Positions 1 through 12,902 of a stretch of 64,000 nucleotides of DNA are shown in pieces. Position 1 is the first letter of the stretch. Each line of letters opens with the position of its first letter. The translations under genes and the position numbers were made by a program. Source of the stretch: Coenobita brevimanus (taxonomy: Eukaryota > Arthropoda > Malacostraca > Decapoda > Coenobitidae). The stretch spans positions 8,913,266 to 8,977,265 of the forward strand of contig CM064713.1 in NCBI GenBank assembly GCA_032717465.1. The letters run 5' to 3'. The notes below the pieces were generated by a model that saw only the letters and a list, made by a program, of their open reading frames with translations, ran no database searches and was not told the DNA's origin.

Positions 1-490
1 CCTGAAACGGCCTACTGCCGCTCCTCCCTCCTGCCGAAGGAGATGGCCTACTGCCGCTCTGAAGGCGCTGCCCCTGAGACGGCTGATTGCCGCTCCTCCC
101 TCCTGCCGAAGGAGACGGCCTACTGCCGCTCTAGAGGCGCTGCCCCAGAGACGTCCTACTGCCGCTCTTCCCTCCTGCTGAAGGAAATGGCCTACTGCCG
201 CTCTAGGCGCTGCCTCTGAGATGACCGGTTGCCACTCCTTGCTCCTGCCGAAGGAGATGGCCTACTGCCGCTCTAGAGGCGCTGCCCCAGAGACGACCTA
301 CTGCCGCTCTTCCCTCCTGCCGAAGGAAACGGCCTACTGCCACTCTAGAGGCGCTGCCCCTGAGACGGCCAGTTGCCGCTCCTCCCTCCTGCCGAAGGAG
401 ACGGCTTACTGCCGCTCTAGAGGCGCCGCCCCAGAGACGGCCTACTGCTGCTCCTCCCTCCTGCAGAAGAAGACGGTTCACTGCCGCTCA
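1..490. repeat. 72-bp GC-rich tandem minisatellite
   Basis: About seven copies of a 72-bp unit built on GCCGCTCCTCCCTCCTGCCG. The motif recurs at about 17, 89, 161, 231, 303, 375 and 447, so every step is 72 bp except one of 70 bp. Because 72 is a multiple of three, the array stays open in several frames on both strands, each giving a 24-residue repeat. The array runs off the left edge of the window. I see no family match. Confidence 0.9.
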
Positions 491-494
491 GGAA

Positions 495-1079
495 GTGACC
501 AGAGGCGTCCTGACCCCCTTGCGCAGGCCACGGCCAGTTGCCAGGCCTTTACACAGACTGGTCCCGCCCTTGGGCAGCCACGGCCGATTGCCGGGCCCCA
601 CAACCTGCAGGAGGTGTCACCCACATCACCGCCCCAGTGTGAGGCGAGAGTCGGGCCCTCCAGCCCCCGAGAACTCGTCAGGCCCCACAGCCTCCCCTGG
701 TCTCCATTCCCTGTGCCTGGCCCTGGAGCAGATGCACCTGACGGACCCTAGTCCGGACCGCTGCCGCAGCCCTCCCCTGATGGCGCCCTTCGACGCTAGG
801 GACCGCAGTCTGCTGTCCCTCCAGGCTCTCCCCAGGACGCCTGGGCACGACCTCTCCACGCCCCCTAGACAGTCTAAGGCCTCCACCTCAGACTGGGACC
901 TACACCAACAGTTCCGGGAGTTATTCGGCCCCAGTCCTGAGGGCCAAACTCCTGAGCCCAGTCTGGAGACCACCGGCTCTTCCGCCCCCTGCAGCCCTGG
1001 ATGTGAGAGGACACCCCTGCGCACAGTCCCGTGCCCTCTCAGCACACCCTCTTTTGACGGTGCCCTCTCCCCGGCCTAA
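495..1079 (+). other. Pro/Ser-rich open frame, function unknown
   Basis: A GC-rich open frame of about 194 codons ends in TAA at 1077-1079. It is continuous upstream with one frame of the 72-bp repeats, and its first in-frame start candidate in this segment is GTG, so it has no convincing start here. The product would be rich in Pro, Ser, Arg and Leu, with a C-terminal part containing DWDLHQQFRELFGPSPEG. I recognise no domain. It could be an exon or a leader/gag-like part of a repeat element, or simply a stop-poor frame in GC-rich DNA, since the other strand is also open across 626-1045. Confidence 0.25.
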
Positions 1080-1367
1080 TTCACGCCGGCGTACCGTCCT
1101 GTCACCCACCACAGATAAGTGAACTGTGTAATGTGTTGCCCTCAGTATAAGTGAAGTGACTTAGGTTAAGTAGACAGTGCCCTCAGACAAGTGATATAGT
1201 GATTGAGAATAAGTGATGTCGGACAAGTGAGATCACAGGCAAATACTTACGGGCGGATACAGAGACTAAGTAAAATCACGAGTGATGCCTTTACAGAAAA
1301 CAATCAGAGTGTTACCCTACAAATCGTCCCATTGAGAAATTGGTAAATATCATTTATTGTGAGGGAA
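1080..1367. other. AT-richer segment before gap, no gene seen
   Basis: Base composition falls sharply after 1080. Short degenerate motifs of the type AAGTGA recur between 1115 and 1280 (for example around 1117, 1151, 1188, 1211 and 1225). Nothing coding is recognised. Confidence 0.5.
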
Positions 1368-1467
1368 NNNNNNNNNNNNNNNNNNNNNNNNNNNNNNNNN
1401 NNNNNNNNNNNNNNNNNNNNNNNNNNNNNNNNNNNNNNNNNNNNNNNNNNNNNNNNNNNNNNNNNNN
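1368..1467. other. Assembly gap of 100 Ns
   Basis: Exactly 100 ambiguous bases, the conventional length for a gap of unknown size. Sequence to the left and right need not be adjacent in the genome. Confidence 0.99.
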
Positions 1468-1580
1468 CAGAGAGTTACACAGAGAGTAGGCCAACATGCT
1501 CTCCAGTACAAATTTCTCTATCTATCTTCACCAAACTACATGCACAGTACACACTACACTTCCTATTCAAAATTGCCAAA
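1468..1580 (+). mobile_element. LINE B 5'-end fragment
   Basis: The segment beginning ACACAGAGAGTAGGCCAACA resembles the 5' leader of LINE B at about 49,325-49,440 (ACACAGAGAGTAGGCCAGCA), including the spacing to an ATGGC context near 1571. Only the leader is present; the following sequence belongs to LINE A. Confidence 0.6.
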
Positions 1581-1639
1581 ATGGCGTCAATTCACCCTAG
1601 CCTCCAGGTCCCCAGGGGGGGACCATAAATGCCCCCGCC

Positions 1640-4600
1640 ATCTGCCCCTCTCCCAGTGACGACTCGAGGTGCCTGGAACCACTGTCTGACTCTCTTCTTC
1701 TTCATTTCTGCAACATTCATGACCTTTCATCTAACTTTCGCTCCTACAACCAGGCACCACCTCTCCTCCTCTAAACCTCACCTTCTTTTTCTAACGGAGA
1801 CTCAGCTGTCTGAGGCAACTGACAACAAACCCTTTTCTGTATCCTCCTACTTTCTCTGTACTCATTTTCAAAGCCAAAGGTGGCTGTTGTGTATACATAC
1901 ATAGCGACTTATCTTGCTCTCGTGTTCCTGAACTTGATTCTTCTGAATTCTCCACTCTCTGGCTTCGGCTTTCCTGTCATTCTCTGACTAAATATATCTG
2001 TGCTGTTTACTTATCCCCTAATTCTACTGACTATCAAAAATTCTTCGACTATCTTACTTCTACGATGGAACACATTCTGTCCATTTCTCCTTTCTCTGGA
2101 AATCTCCATTCTTGGAGATTTCAATGTTCACCACCACCTTTGGCTCTCCTCTCCTTTCACGGATCCACCTGGTGAACAAGCCTACATCTTTTCTATCCTT
2201 AATGACCTAGAGCAGCTTGTACAGCACCCTACCCGTATCCCTGACCGCCTTGGAGAGAGCTCCAACATACCCGACCTCTTCCTCACAACTAATCCTTCTG
2301 CTTACTCTGTTAATCTTTTCTCTCCATTGGGCTCCTCCGATCACAACCTTATTACCTTAACCTGTCCTATCGCTCCAGTACGGCCTGCGGACCCTCCAGG
2401 GAAACGTCGTCTCTGGCATTTTGGAGCTGCGGACTGGGAGGCCCCTCAGAGCAGTACTTCTTTGGACACCTGGAATGATTATTGCTTCCATGGCCGTGAG
2501 CCATCTGAGTGTGCCTTGCGCATTACGGAGGTTATTCTCTCGGGCATGGAAACGCATACATTCCCCTTTCTCATAATCCTTTGACTAACGCAAGAAAGCC
2601 TTGGTTTAATCACGCTTGTTCTAATGCTGTCCGCAACAAGGAGAAGGCCTACAAAAAGGTACCGGAGCCAACCCACCCTGAATCACATGAATCTTTTACG
2701 TTTCTGCCCGGAATCGTGCTAAGTCTGTTCTTCGCTCTACTGAAAATAATTTCATCCATACTAAATGCTCTCAACTCTCCAACTCGAATTCTTCCCGCTC
2801 CCTTCTGGCACCTTGCTGCCAAAAATCTCTAACAACTTTACCTCATCATCCTTCCCTCCTCTTTTCTACTCTGATAGTTCTGTAGCTATTTCTTCTACTG
2901 ATAAAGCAGATCCTCTTCGCACAGACTTTCTCCTCCAATTCCACCTTAGAACGATTCCGGTGCCTGTTCCTCCATCACTTCCCCCCCCTCTGACTTTCCT
3001 CATGGCTGACATTAAAATTTCTTCAGTTGATGTATTTTCTGCCATTACTGGCCTCCAGTACTAACAAGGCATATGGGCCTGATGGGGTCCCTCCCTGTTG
3101 TTCTCAAAAACTGTATTGCTTCTGTGCTTACACCCTGCCTAGGCAAACTATTTCTGCCTTTGTCTGTCAACTTTCTGTACCTTTCCTTCTTGCTGGAAAG
3201 TTTGCTCTCCATTCAGCCAGTCCCAAAGAAGGGTGACATCACTCCCAACCACTCCAACTATCGTCCAAACGTTGCTTTAACGTCCTGTATTTCAAAAGTT
3301 TTCGAGTCAATTCTTAATAAAAAAATTTTAAGGCATCTTTCCTATCACTAACCTTCTTTTCCGATCGTCAGTATGGGTTCCGTCAGGGACGCTCCACTGG
3401 CGATCTTCTCACCTACCTTTCAGACTCCTGGTCATCCTCCTTTCGGGACTTTGGCGAAAGCTTTGCCATATGCACTTGACATCTCAAAGGCTTTCGATCC
3501 AGCGAGTCTGGCATAAATCTTTAATTTCCAAACTGCCCTCCTACGGTTTCTATCCTTCTATCTGTACCTTCATCGCTAGCTTCCTTTCTGGTCGTTCTAT
3601 AGCTGCTGTCGTAGACGGCCATCGTTCTTTCCTCCTAGATCTATCAACAGTGGTGTTCCTCAGGGCTCTGTCCTATCACCAACTCTCTTCCTTTTATTCA
3701 TCAATGATCTTCTAAGCTGTACATCTAACCCTATCCACTCACTGCGCTGATGACTCCACTGTCCTTCACCTTTCCATTCGGTTCCCGCAACGCCCATCTC
3801 AACAGTTACTTCAAGAAACAAGGGATGAGGCTATGGCACACCTAATGTCTGACTTGGCTCATATCTCTGACTGGGGTAAAAATAATAACAGGTTGATCTT
3901 TAATGCTTCTAAGACTCGGTTCTTACACCCTATCAACCCGACAAAATCTTCCACAGGTATACCCACTAATGTTTAATAATATTCAGATTAATCCCTGCAT
4001 CATCCTTGAACATGCTTGGGGTTTCATTTACTCGGGACTTATCTTGGAAAGATCATTATTACATCTCTTGTAAAATCTGCTTCCAAGAGATTGGGTGTGC
4101 CCTAAGCCGACTCCGCTCTTTCTTTACCCCTGCACAATTGTTGACTCTATACAGGGGTTTTATCCGCCCTTGTGTGGAGTACAATCCTCTCATGTGTGGG
4201 GAGTGCTTTCCCCACATACAGCTCTTCTCAATAGGGTGGAATCAAAGGCTTCTTTCGATCTCATTAACTCTCCTCCTCTTACTGACTCCCTTCAACCCTC
4301 TGTCTCTTCGCCGCACTGTTGCATCTTTATCTCTTTTCTATCGCTACTTTAATGGTCACTGCTCCTCTGAACTGTCTGCCTTGCATTCCTCCACCTCACG
4401 ACGGGCGCGTAGCACCCGTCTGGCAGCAAACTCTCATCCCCTTTTCTGTCCAACTCTCTAATGTGCAGAGTCTAACCGTTACTCCCAGTCTTTCATTCAT
4501 GCAACAGGTCAGCTCTGGAACTGTCTCCTCTGTCTGTAGGCTTCCTCCCTGCCTATGATCTCCAGTCTTTCAAACGCAGTGTGTCCAGGCATCTCAAAAT

Positions 4601-4702
4601 GATCGGATCTTGAATTTGGCTCTCTATTGTATTTTGTTTTTTTCTCTTGGAGGGAACTGTTACTGCGGGCTCATGGCCTTTGGTTCCTTCTTCCTCGCAT
4701 AA
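1640..4702 (+). pseudogene. LINE A: Jockey/CR1-type endonuclease-RT retrotransposon, decayed
   Basis: Non-LTR retrotransposon encoding an AP-type endonuclease followed by reverse transcriptase, spread over several frames by indels. Endonuclease signs: LLFLTETQLSE (about 1785-1815), [12 protein letters not shown] (about 2110), [10 protein letters not shown] (about 2275) and GSSDHNLI (about 2330). RT signs: KAYGPDGVPP (about 3065), PVPKKGD with SNYRPN (about 3220-3265), RQYGFRQGRSTGDLL (about 3365), and an ADDST catalytic motif near 3748 where the usual Tyr is read as Cys. The C-terminal LTLYRGFIRPCVEYNP is near 4138. The 3' end is a short poly(A) at about 4700. No intact frame remains. The family call rests on motif order; Jockey versus CR1 is not resolved. 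Confidence 0.85.
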
Positions 4703-4711
4703 AAAAAAAAA

Positions 4712-7130
<2,419 letters not shown>

Positions 7131-7136
7131 ATACCG

Positions 7137-8195
7137 GTTGTGCTTTTTATGGTTTGCTATGATATCAAGTCGTTATTTACGAACATTCCTTTGAACAAAA
7201 CTACCAGGATTGACATATGTATAAATCTGGTGTTTTATGGTTTGGATACATTTGATGGCATGACCAAAAATGTCTTTAGAAGCCTCCTTGCTACTTGCGT
7301 AAAGGATACCCTTTTTGTATTTAATGGTGAACAATACAAACAAACGGTATGGCATTGGGCTCTCCTCTAGGCCTGACATTTGTATTATTCTTTTTATGCT
7401 TTCATGAAGTGAACTGGATAAATATTAGCCCCACCTCCTTTAAACCCATTATATAATGACGCAACGTGGATGACATACCTTTGGTTTTTAGGAGCAAATG
7501 CCAAGCTGACAAATTTTAGAATGCATAAATTCTCAACATAGGAATATCACTTTTACAGTGGAATCGGTAATGGACTCGAAACTCTCCTTTCTAGACCTTA
7601 ATATAGAGAAATGGCCTTGCTTCCTCTGTTTCTTGGAAACCCACATTCTCAAGACTGGCTACCAGTGTTTCACATTGTCATTTTATTTTCAAGCTCATTG
7701 TCATCAAAATTCTGCTGCAGCGAGTCTTCAGTATTTCATCGAGTTATTTTCGTTTTCATAATGAAGTCTCATTTTTAGGGAATTTCTTTTACCATAATGG
7801 TTATAGTTTCCACCTGTTTGATAAACAAGTTAATGATTTTCTCAATCGTAAACATCAACCAAAACAACGAGTCTCCACTGTCAACAAAGAGATTCTCTAC
7901 TTCCGCATGCAATGCCTTGGTGACATCGCTAAGCAGATGCAACAATCATTAGATGAGAAACTAAGTAAATTTTTCCCTGATAAAGAATTCCGATTCATAC
8001 CTAAGAACTCCTTTAAAATTAGTAGCTTCTTTCATTTTAAAGATTGTATACCAGATGACATGCACTCTTCAATCGTCTGTCTTTTTACTTACCCCAGTTG
8101 CCAAGCAGGGTTTGTGGGTAGCACGATTTGCTCAACCCCTACACGCCGGTTGACATGTATAGCCGTCACAATTTGGGGTGTGGAGCTCTGCTGAT
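7137..8195 (+). pseudogene. Penelope-like element, reverse transcriptase with start of GIY-YIG domain
   Basis: Fragments in different frames follow the order of a Penelope-type RT. CYDIKSLFTNIPLNKT is at about 7155-7205. It is followed by MALGSPLG (about 7350), FLCFHEVNWI, then RNVDDI with the catalytic Asp pair (about 7458), a KLSFLDLNIEKW segment (about 7577), FLGNFFYHNGYSFHLF (about 7775), and at about 8090-8130 CQAGFVGST, which looks like the N-terminal Cys/Gly-rich start of the GIY-YIG endonuclease. Stops and frameshifts occur throughout, and the endonuclease is cut off after about 8195. This is a dead partial copy. Family identity rests on motif order rather than a search. Confidence 0.75.
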
Positions 8196-8326
8196 TGACG
8201 TGATTTGCCGCAAGCATACTCCCGCCACCCTTTGAACCTGCGACCATTTTCTATGACAACAATAGGGTAGGTAGGTCCCCTAGGTACCCTACTGATGTGC
8301 AGCTTAGTCTGTACACAGTACTGGTC

Positions 8327-9319
8327 ATGTCTTCATCATCCCCCTTGTTTGATTCTGTCCCACCACGCGCAGGGTTGACTGCATCATTGACCCCTGCAAA
8401 AGTTCTGCCTTTATTGCCGGGGAAGGGGCTCACTGACAATGTCACCAGTCGTGCCTTGGATGATACAGTATCCTCACGGACACTAAGTGAGAGTACTTCT
8501 TCAGAGGAGAGAAGAAGTTACCATGTGGAGAGTGAACTCTCTTCCTCTCTGACCCCTTCTTGGTCTCAGACACCTGAAAAGGCTCTAAAACTCCTGCAGG
8601 AGGAGAGCAGGGCCTTTGACAGTGATGAGTTCAATGAGAAAGAGGATGTAATTGACCCAGCACACTGGGCAGGCGAGCGTGGAGTTGGCGGTCACATGGG
8701 AAATAAATGCTTACGAGCCATCTTGCCACCAGTCTCGCCACCTGCTCGCCGCTGTCTCGCCCTCGAATTTCCACCTTCACCTCAGTCGAGTACTTCAAGG
8801 GCAAAATCACCACAACTGGGCCCTTCAGGAGTGGAATTTTCCACACTGGCCTCACGTGGTGTGCCTCAGCAGGAAGAGTCTTCCCAGGGAAGGCCCACGT
8901 CAGGTGAGTCATCACCTCCATATTCCCACACCTCTCCCTCTCCTTCCCCCTCTCCCTCTCCTTCCCCCTCTCCCTCTCCCTCTCCCTCTCCTTCCCCCTC
9001 TCCTTCCCCCTCTCCCTCTCCCTCTCCCTCTCCTTCCCCCTCTCCTTCCCCCTCTCCCTCTCCTTCCCCCTCTCCCTCTCCCTCTCCTTCCCCCTCTCCC
9101 TCTCCCTCTCCTTCCCCCTCTCCCTCTCCCTCTCCTTCCCCCTCTCCCTCTCCCTCTCCTTCCCCCTCTCCCTCTCCTTCCCCCTCTCCCTCTCCTTCCC
9201 CCTCTCCCTCTCCTTCCCCCTCTCCCTCTCCTTCCCCCTCTCCCTCTGCCCATAGGCGTGCACGTGGGCGTGCAAGTGGGCATGCAGGGACTCTGAAAAG
9301 ACATGCTGTACATGGCTAA
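8327..9319 (+). pseudogene. pB1 N-terminal region with Ser-Pro repeat expansion
   Basis: An open frame from the first ATG at 8327. It is Ser/Thr-rich and acidic up to about residue 190, then becomes a long (Ser-Pro)n tract encoded by a CTCTCC/CTTCCC hexamer-type microsatellite (about 8930-9248), and ends in TAA at 9317-9319. Its segment just before the repeats is similar to the minus strand of pB4 (about 11,990-12,110: GAATTTTCCAC and GATGAGTCATCACC). This makes it likely to be the disordered N-terminal part of the piggyBac family whose catalytic part follows at 9476. A stop separates the two parts. Confidence 0.5.
8930..9248. repeat. CTCTCC / CTTCCC pyrimidine microsatellite
   Basis: About 320 bp of alternating CCCTCTCC and CCTTCCCC blocks with a higher-order period. 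All three plus frames and the minus frames stay open, which explains the overlapping long frames here. Confidence 0.95.
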
Positions 9320-9475
9320 TGACCAGTTTTACCAGGTGTGGGCAGTGCAGATACATTTTTATAGGTGGAAGGAGCAGGATTTTAGCTCTCTGTGCTGGTG
9401 TTTGTTGAGGAAGGAGCAGGTGTCCAGGAAGACTAGCTTCCCCCCAGGCCCTGGACTATTTGCTATATTTTCAGG

Positions 9476-10981
9476 GTGATATGCACGACTACCATCGTGA
9501 AGTACCTGCTAGATGAAATTAATTTCCACCAGGCTATGAGTGTGTGGAGGCTGGACATGGCTGCCAGCAAAAGCATGCACATGAGGAACTGGCAACCTGT
9601 GGAGGTGGGGGAGTTGTTTGTGTGGTTAGCCCTTACCATGTTGATGGCACAAATAAGAAAACATATGCTTCATGAGTATTGGTCGGGAGATGAACTCGTG
9701 AGCACACCTGTCTTCAGTAAGTATATGGCCCATGACAGGCACCTGGCAGTCCTAAGGTTCATGCGTTTCAATTTAAATTATGGACCTGCACCAAACAACA
9801 GGTTATGGAAAATTAGACCCATCCTGCCAATGCTCAAGGAGTCATTTTCTTGGGTTTTTCGTCTGATTAGACTCATCCTGGAAATGCTCAAGGAGTCATT
9901 TTCTTGGGTTTTTCGTCTGATTAGACCCATCCTGGAAATGCTCAAGGAGTCATTTTATTGGGTTTTTCGTCCGTTTCAGAAAGTGGTAATTGACAAGTTG
10001 CTGTGTTATTCTGGGGCAGGTTGGCATGTATTCGGTATGTGCCATCCAAGAGTCGCCACTTTGGACTAAATTTCTTTGTCTTTGGAGATTCTAAAATTGG
10101 ATATGTGCTTGATATGATAATTTATTCGGCTACAAATTTTGGTATACCTAGAGACGATTCTCATGGTTTCTCGGCATCAGTAGTGAAAGTGTTGATGGAA
10201 ATGTATTTCAATAAGCACCACATTCTGTACACCGATAATTATTACACAGCACCAGTGTTGGCTAAGTATTTGTTTGAACATGGTACGGAGACCTGTGGAA
10301 GTGTCCAGTCAAACAGAAAGAATTTCCCTGTATTCCCAGCAAACACTGAGAAAGGAGCCCTTCTTACCAAGAAATGTGACAACATGTTGGCCTTTCTTGC
10401 ATGACAAGAGACGAGTTAACATGTTGTCAGCGGTACATAAGGGTGAGTTTGAGGAAACGGAAAAAACAGACTACAGACTGGGGAACCCGTGTTGAATCTG
10501 GATACTGTCAACGATTATAATATCAACCTGCAGCTTGTTGATCAATTGAACATGCAAATTGGTGAGGTTGATTGCCTACGTAGCTCCTGCCATTGGTACA
10601 AGGTGTTTTTACATCTTGATATCACCGTCCTGGACAGTTTCATACTGTTCAAAGAGCTCATCAAGAAACCTCTCTCTACGAGAGTTTGAGAGAGAGTTTG
10701 CATGCGAACTGCTTGAAGAGTATTGAACTGCAAAGGTGCCATGTGCGAGGCAGGGGATGCAGACAGTGCCTACAGCAGACAGGTTAAGATGTACAGAGAA
10801 ATTCCGGCAGCACAGGCTGATAGAGATTGGCTGTACCACTGCAGGTCGTCAGGGATACAGGCAGTGCCACATCTGTAACAGCATGAAATGCCGTCCCCCA
10901 GCAGGAAAAGAGACAGCCCACCAATGTGCAGAGTGCAAGGTCCCATATGCCCTAAATGTTTTTGTATCACTCCGAGCGTGA
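9476..10981 (+). pseudogene. pB1: piggyBac-type transposase, decayed
   Basis: DDE/D transposase of the piggyBac superfamily in at least three frames. Seen in order: WQPVEVGELFVWLAL (about 9590), EYWSGDELVSTPVFSKYM (about 9675), RLWKIRPIL (about 9802), first catalytic Asp context VVID (about 9985, with the usual following Glu replaced by Lys), frameshift near 10,010, YVPSKSRHFGLNFFVFGDSK (about 10,036), second Asp in LYTDNYYTAP (about 10,227), LVDQLNMQI (about 10,538) with the third Asp, WYKVFLHLDITVLDSFI, and a C-terminal Cys-rich finger (CHIC...CAEC, about 10,868-10,945). A 54-bp in-frame triplication interrupts it at 9812-9973. No terminal TTAA pair could be assigned. Confidence 0.85.
9812..9973 (+). 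repeat. Three tandem 54-bp copies inside pB1 transposase
   Basis: Copies begin at 9812, 9866 and 9920 with ATTAGACYCATCC. Each encodes 18 residues of the form IRPILEMLKESFSWVFRL, and the frame of the transposase is preserved across all three. The family normally has one copy of this helix-rich segment. Confidence 0.9.
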
Positions 10982-11400
10982 TTAATGAGCAGGTGTGTTG
11001 GAAAATGTAAATATTATACAGGTATGCACAAGTGTTTTTTTTTTTTTTTTTGGATAAGTGAAATGTTAGATATTATATTTAGTAAGCATTATGGTATAAG
11101 TATTTTATAATAAGTTTTACAAGTGCAGTGAAATAACTGTTACTGTTTATGATTATTGGTGAAACACTTATTGGATATACCTTGAGTTAGCCTATCTGTT
11201 ACATGAAAGTAAAGCACTAGTAAGCGTTCCAGAAAGAAAATTACCTGGATGGCTATAACTAAATTTTTTCCGTCGTTACTCAGAAAATAGTGCTGAAAAT
11301 GTGGGCATAAGCTTATTTGTGATCTATCTATTGCCAGACATCACAATCCTGTAAGGGGTGGCCATTTGACTTTGAGTTATTTGTTTTGTGGGGAAGGGCA
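10982..11400. other. Non-coding stretch between pB1 and pB4
   Basis: AT-rich, with a T run at about 11,034-11,051. No coding or repeat family is recognised. It may include the 3' untranslated part of pB1. Confidence 0.4.
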
Positions 11401-12738
11401 TTAACCCTCCACCAACCCACTTGTTGACACGTCGGGAGTACGTATGGTTTGGTTATACGGTTACCACCCTACTTTGTAAATGGTTTCTTGGCTTATAGGA
11501 AACCATTTGGGTTGTCACTCAATATAAAGCCACCTGTAAAGGAAAGAAAAGCAATAAGAAGTGACAGGAAAGATGGGAGAAATAGGAAGAGAGGAGGGCA
11601 GGCACAGAAAAAGAATGATAAAGGCTATGGAAGAAGTAGGCAGCACTACATCAAGTGAGTGGATGATGGTCGCCACCACCTACCACAATATATGTGAAGT
11701 TCAAATAATGTAAGTTGTGTATAACATTTTAATATTTTCACAATGTCCCTGATTAGTGCAAATCAGTCTGAATTCTAGTACAAGTAAGTAACTCATACTT
11801 AACCATACTCCGTGCAACAACCACAGCTTTTTCTTGTCAAAGGGCAAGTACCCACAATCGTGATCTCAAGTGCAATTATAAGTGTCATAGTAGAGGGAAA
11901 TTGTTATATTTGATGCAAGAAGAGAGTAAAGAAAATCAAAGAGCTGTTTTTTTCCCCCACATACCTACAGGGCATAGTGGCACTATGAAACAGGCAGAAA
12001 ATCCTATGGGGGGCCATATGGACAAGGTGATGACTCATCCTTATGACGGTGAGTAAGGAAGAGTCGACGAGTGAGTGGAAAATTCCACATTCCTTCCAAG
12101 GATGGCCGGGCAGTGTTACAATCACTGCTCCAGTCAGTGCTGCAAAAGCTAGGCAGTGAGTCCAAGGTCACTGCCAGTGGTGTGTGCTCAGAAGCATCCC
12201 GCCTAAGCATAGTAAAACAGTCATCTTTAACTTATGCATACTCATCGATGAAACTACCTGGAGACCTCGGGATACTTTCATTTGAATGAGGAAGAGTTGG
12301 TGAGTCTTATGTATATTTATTTTTCTCTAGCAATAATATTTGGTCAGATATTAGGGTTTAAAGTAAGGGTAATTTTTTCCAAAATCTCAGAAATCCCCCA
12401 TAAGGAGTGGGCAACGTCGGGAAACCCCGTGGATGGGGGCTAAAATCCGAATTTTGTACAATGGCACGACATGTCTTTATTGACCAGGTCACTGGTAACA
12501 GGTGAATTGCCGAGACAGTGGCGTGTGGGGGGGAGGTCATGCGGGGTAAGGCATTGACCTTGCCTGGCATCTTGTAGAGGAAGATGTCCTGTGTATGCGT
12601 ACTAAAAATCACGTGCAAAATATGAAAATTGTGCAAATTAGGGACCTTGCAATTGCTGTACGTTCATATACGTCAATGGGAGTCACAGTGACAAAAGGTG
12701 TGGACATATATATACGGCAACGGGAGTTGGTGGGTTAA
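11401..12738 (-). mobile_element. pB4: internally deleted piggyBac-type element
   Basis: Bounded by TTAACCCTCCACCAACCCAC (left, 11,401) and the complement TTAACCCACCAACTCCCGTT (right, ending 12,738), so both ends carry the TTAA that piggyBac elements duplicate and share a short inverted start. The right part (12,440-12,738) matches the 5' subterminal region of pB2 and pB3 in minus orientation, and 11,990-12,210 resembles the N-terminal coding region of pB1. There is no catalytic domain. A copy of the 5' module of the composite SINE lies inside at about 11,440-11,690. Confidence 0.65.
11440..11690 (-). repeat. 5' module of composite SINE, minus strand
   Basis: The complement of this stretch matches 20,250-20,540 and 47,085-47,315. 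Shared features are a start near CACCATCATCCACTCA, a pyrimidine-rich core, then AGTGACAACCCAAATGG and a GGTTTCC...GGAAACC inverted repeat. The tRNA-like half found in the other two copies is absent. Confidence 0.7.
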
Positions 12739-12902
12739 AAAACTTTTGTTGTGTCCTAATACCTTAGTATCTGCTTATCCCCTAAGTCTTGTATAAGTTA
12801 CATTCACACATAGAAAACTTTTATGGTATACTATATTAATGATTTTTTAATATAAGTGTGTGTATATGTATGTATATGTGTATGTGTATATATACACATT
12901 GT
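12739..12902. repeat. Spacer with TGTATATG microsatellite
   Basis: AT-rich DNA ending in a TGTATATGTATG-type run (about 12,855-12,897) that abuts the left end of the mariner element. Confidence 0.7.

Noticed and set aside
203..481. Minus-strand frame through the 72-bp repeats
   Set aside because: Follows from the repeat unit being a multiple of three; no start, domain or conservation supports it.
1359..1628. Open frame spanning the run of Ns
   Set aside because: The frame exists only because ambiguous codons are not read as stops.
8631..9356. Minus-strand frames rich in Arg-Glu or Arg-Gly over the CTCTCC array
   Set aside because: Every frame is open across this microsatellite; the Arg-Gly look of an RNA-binding protein is an artefact.
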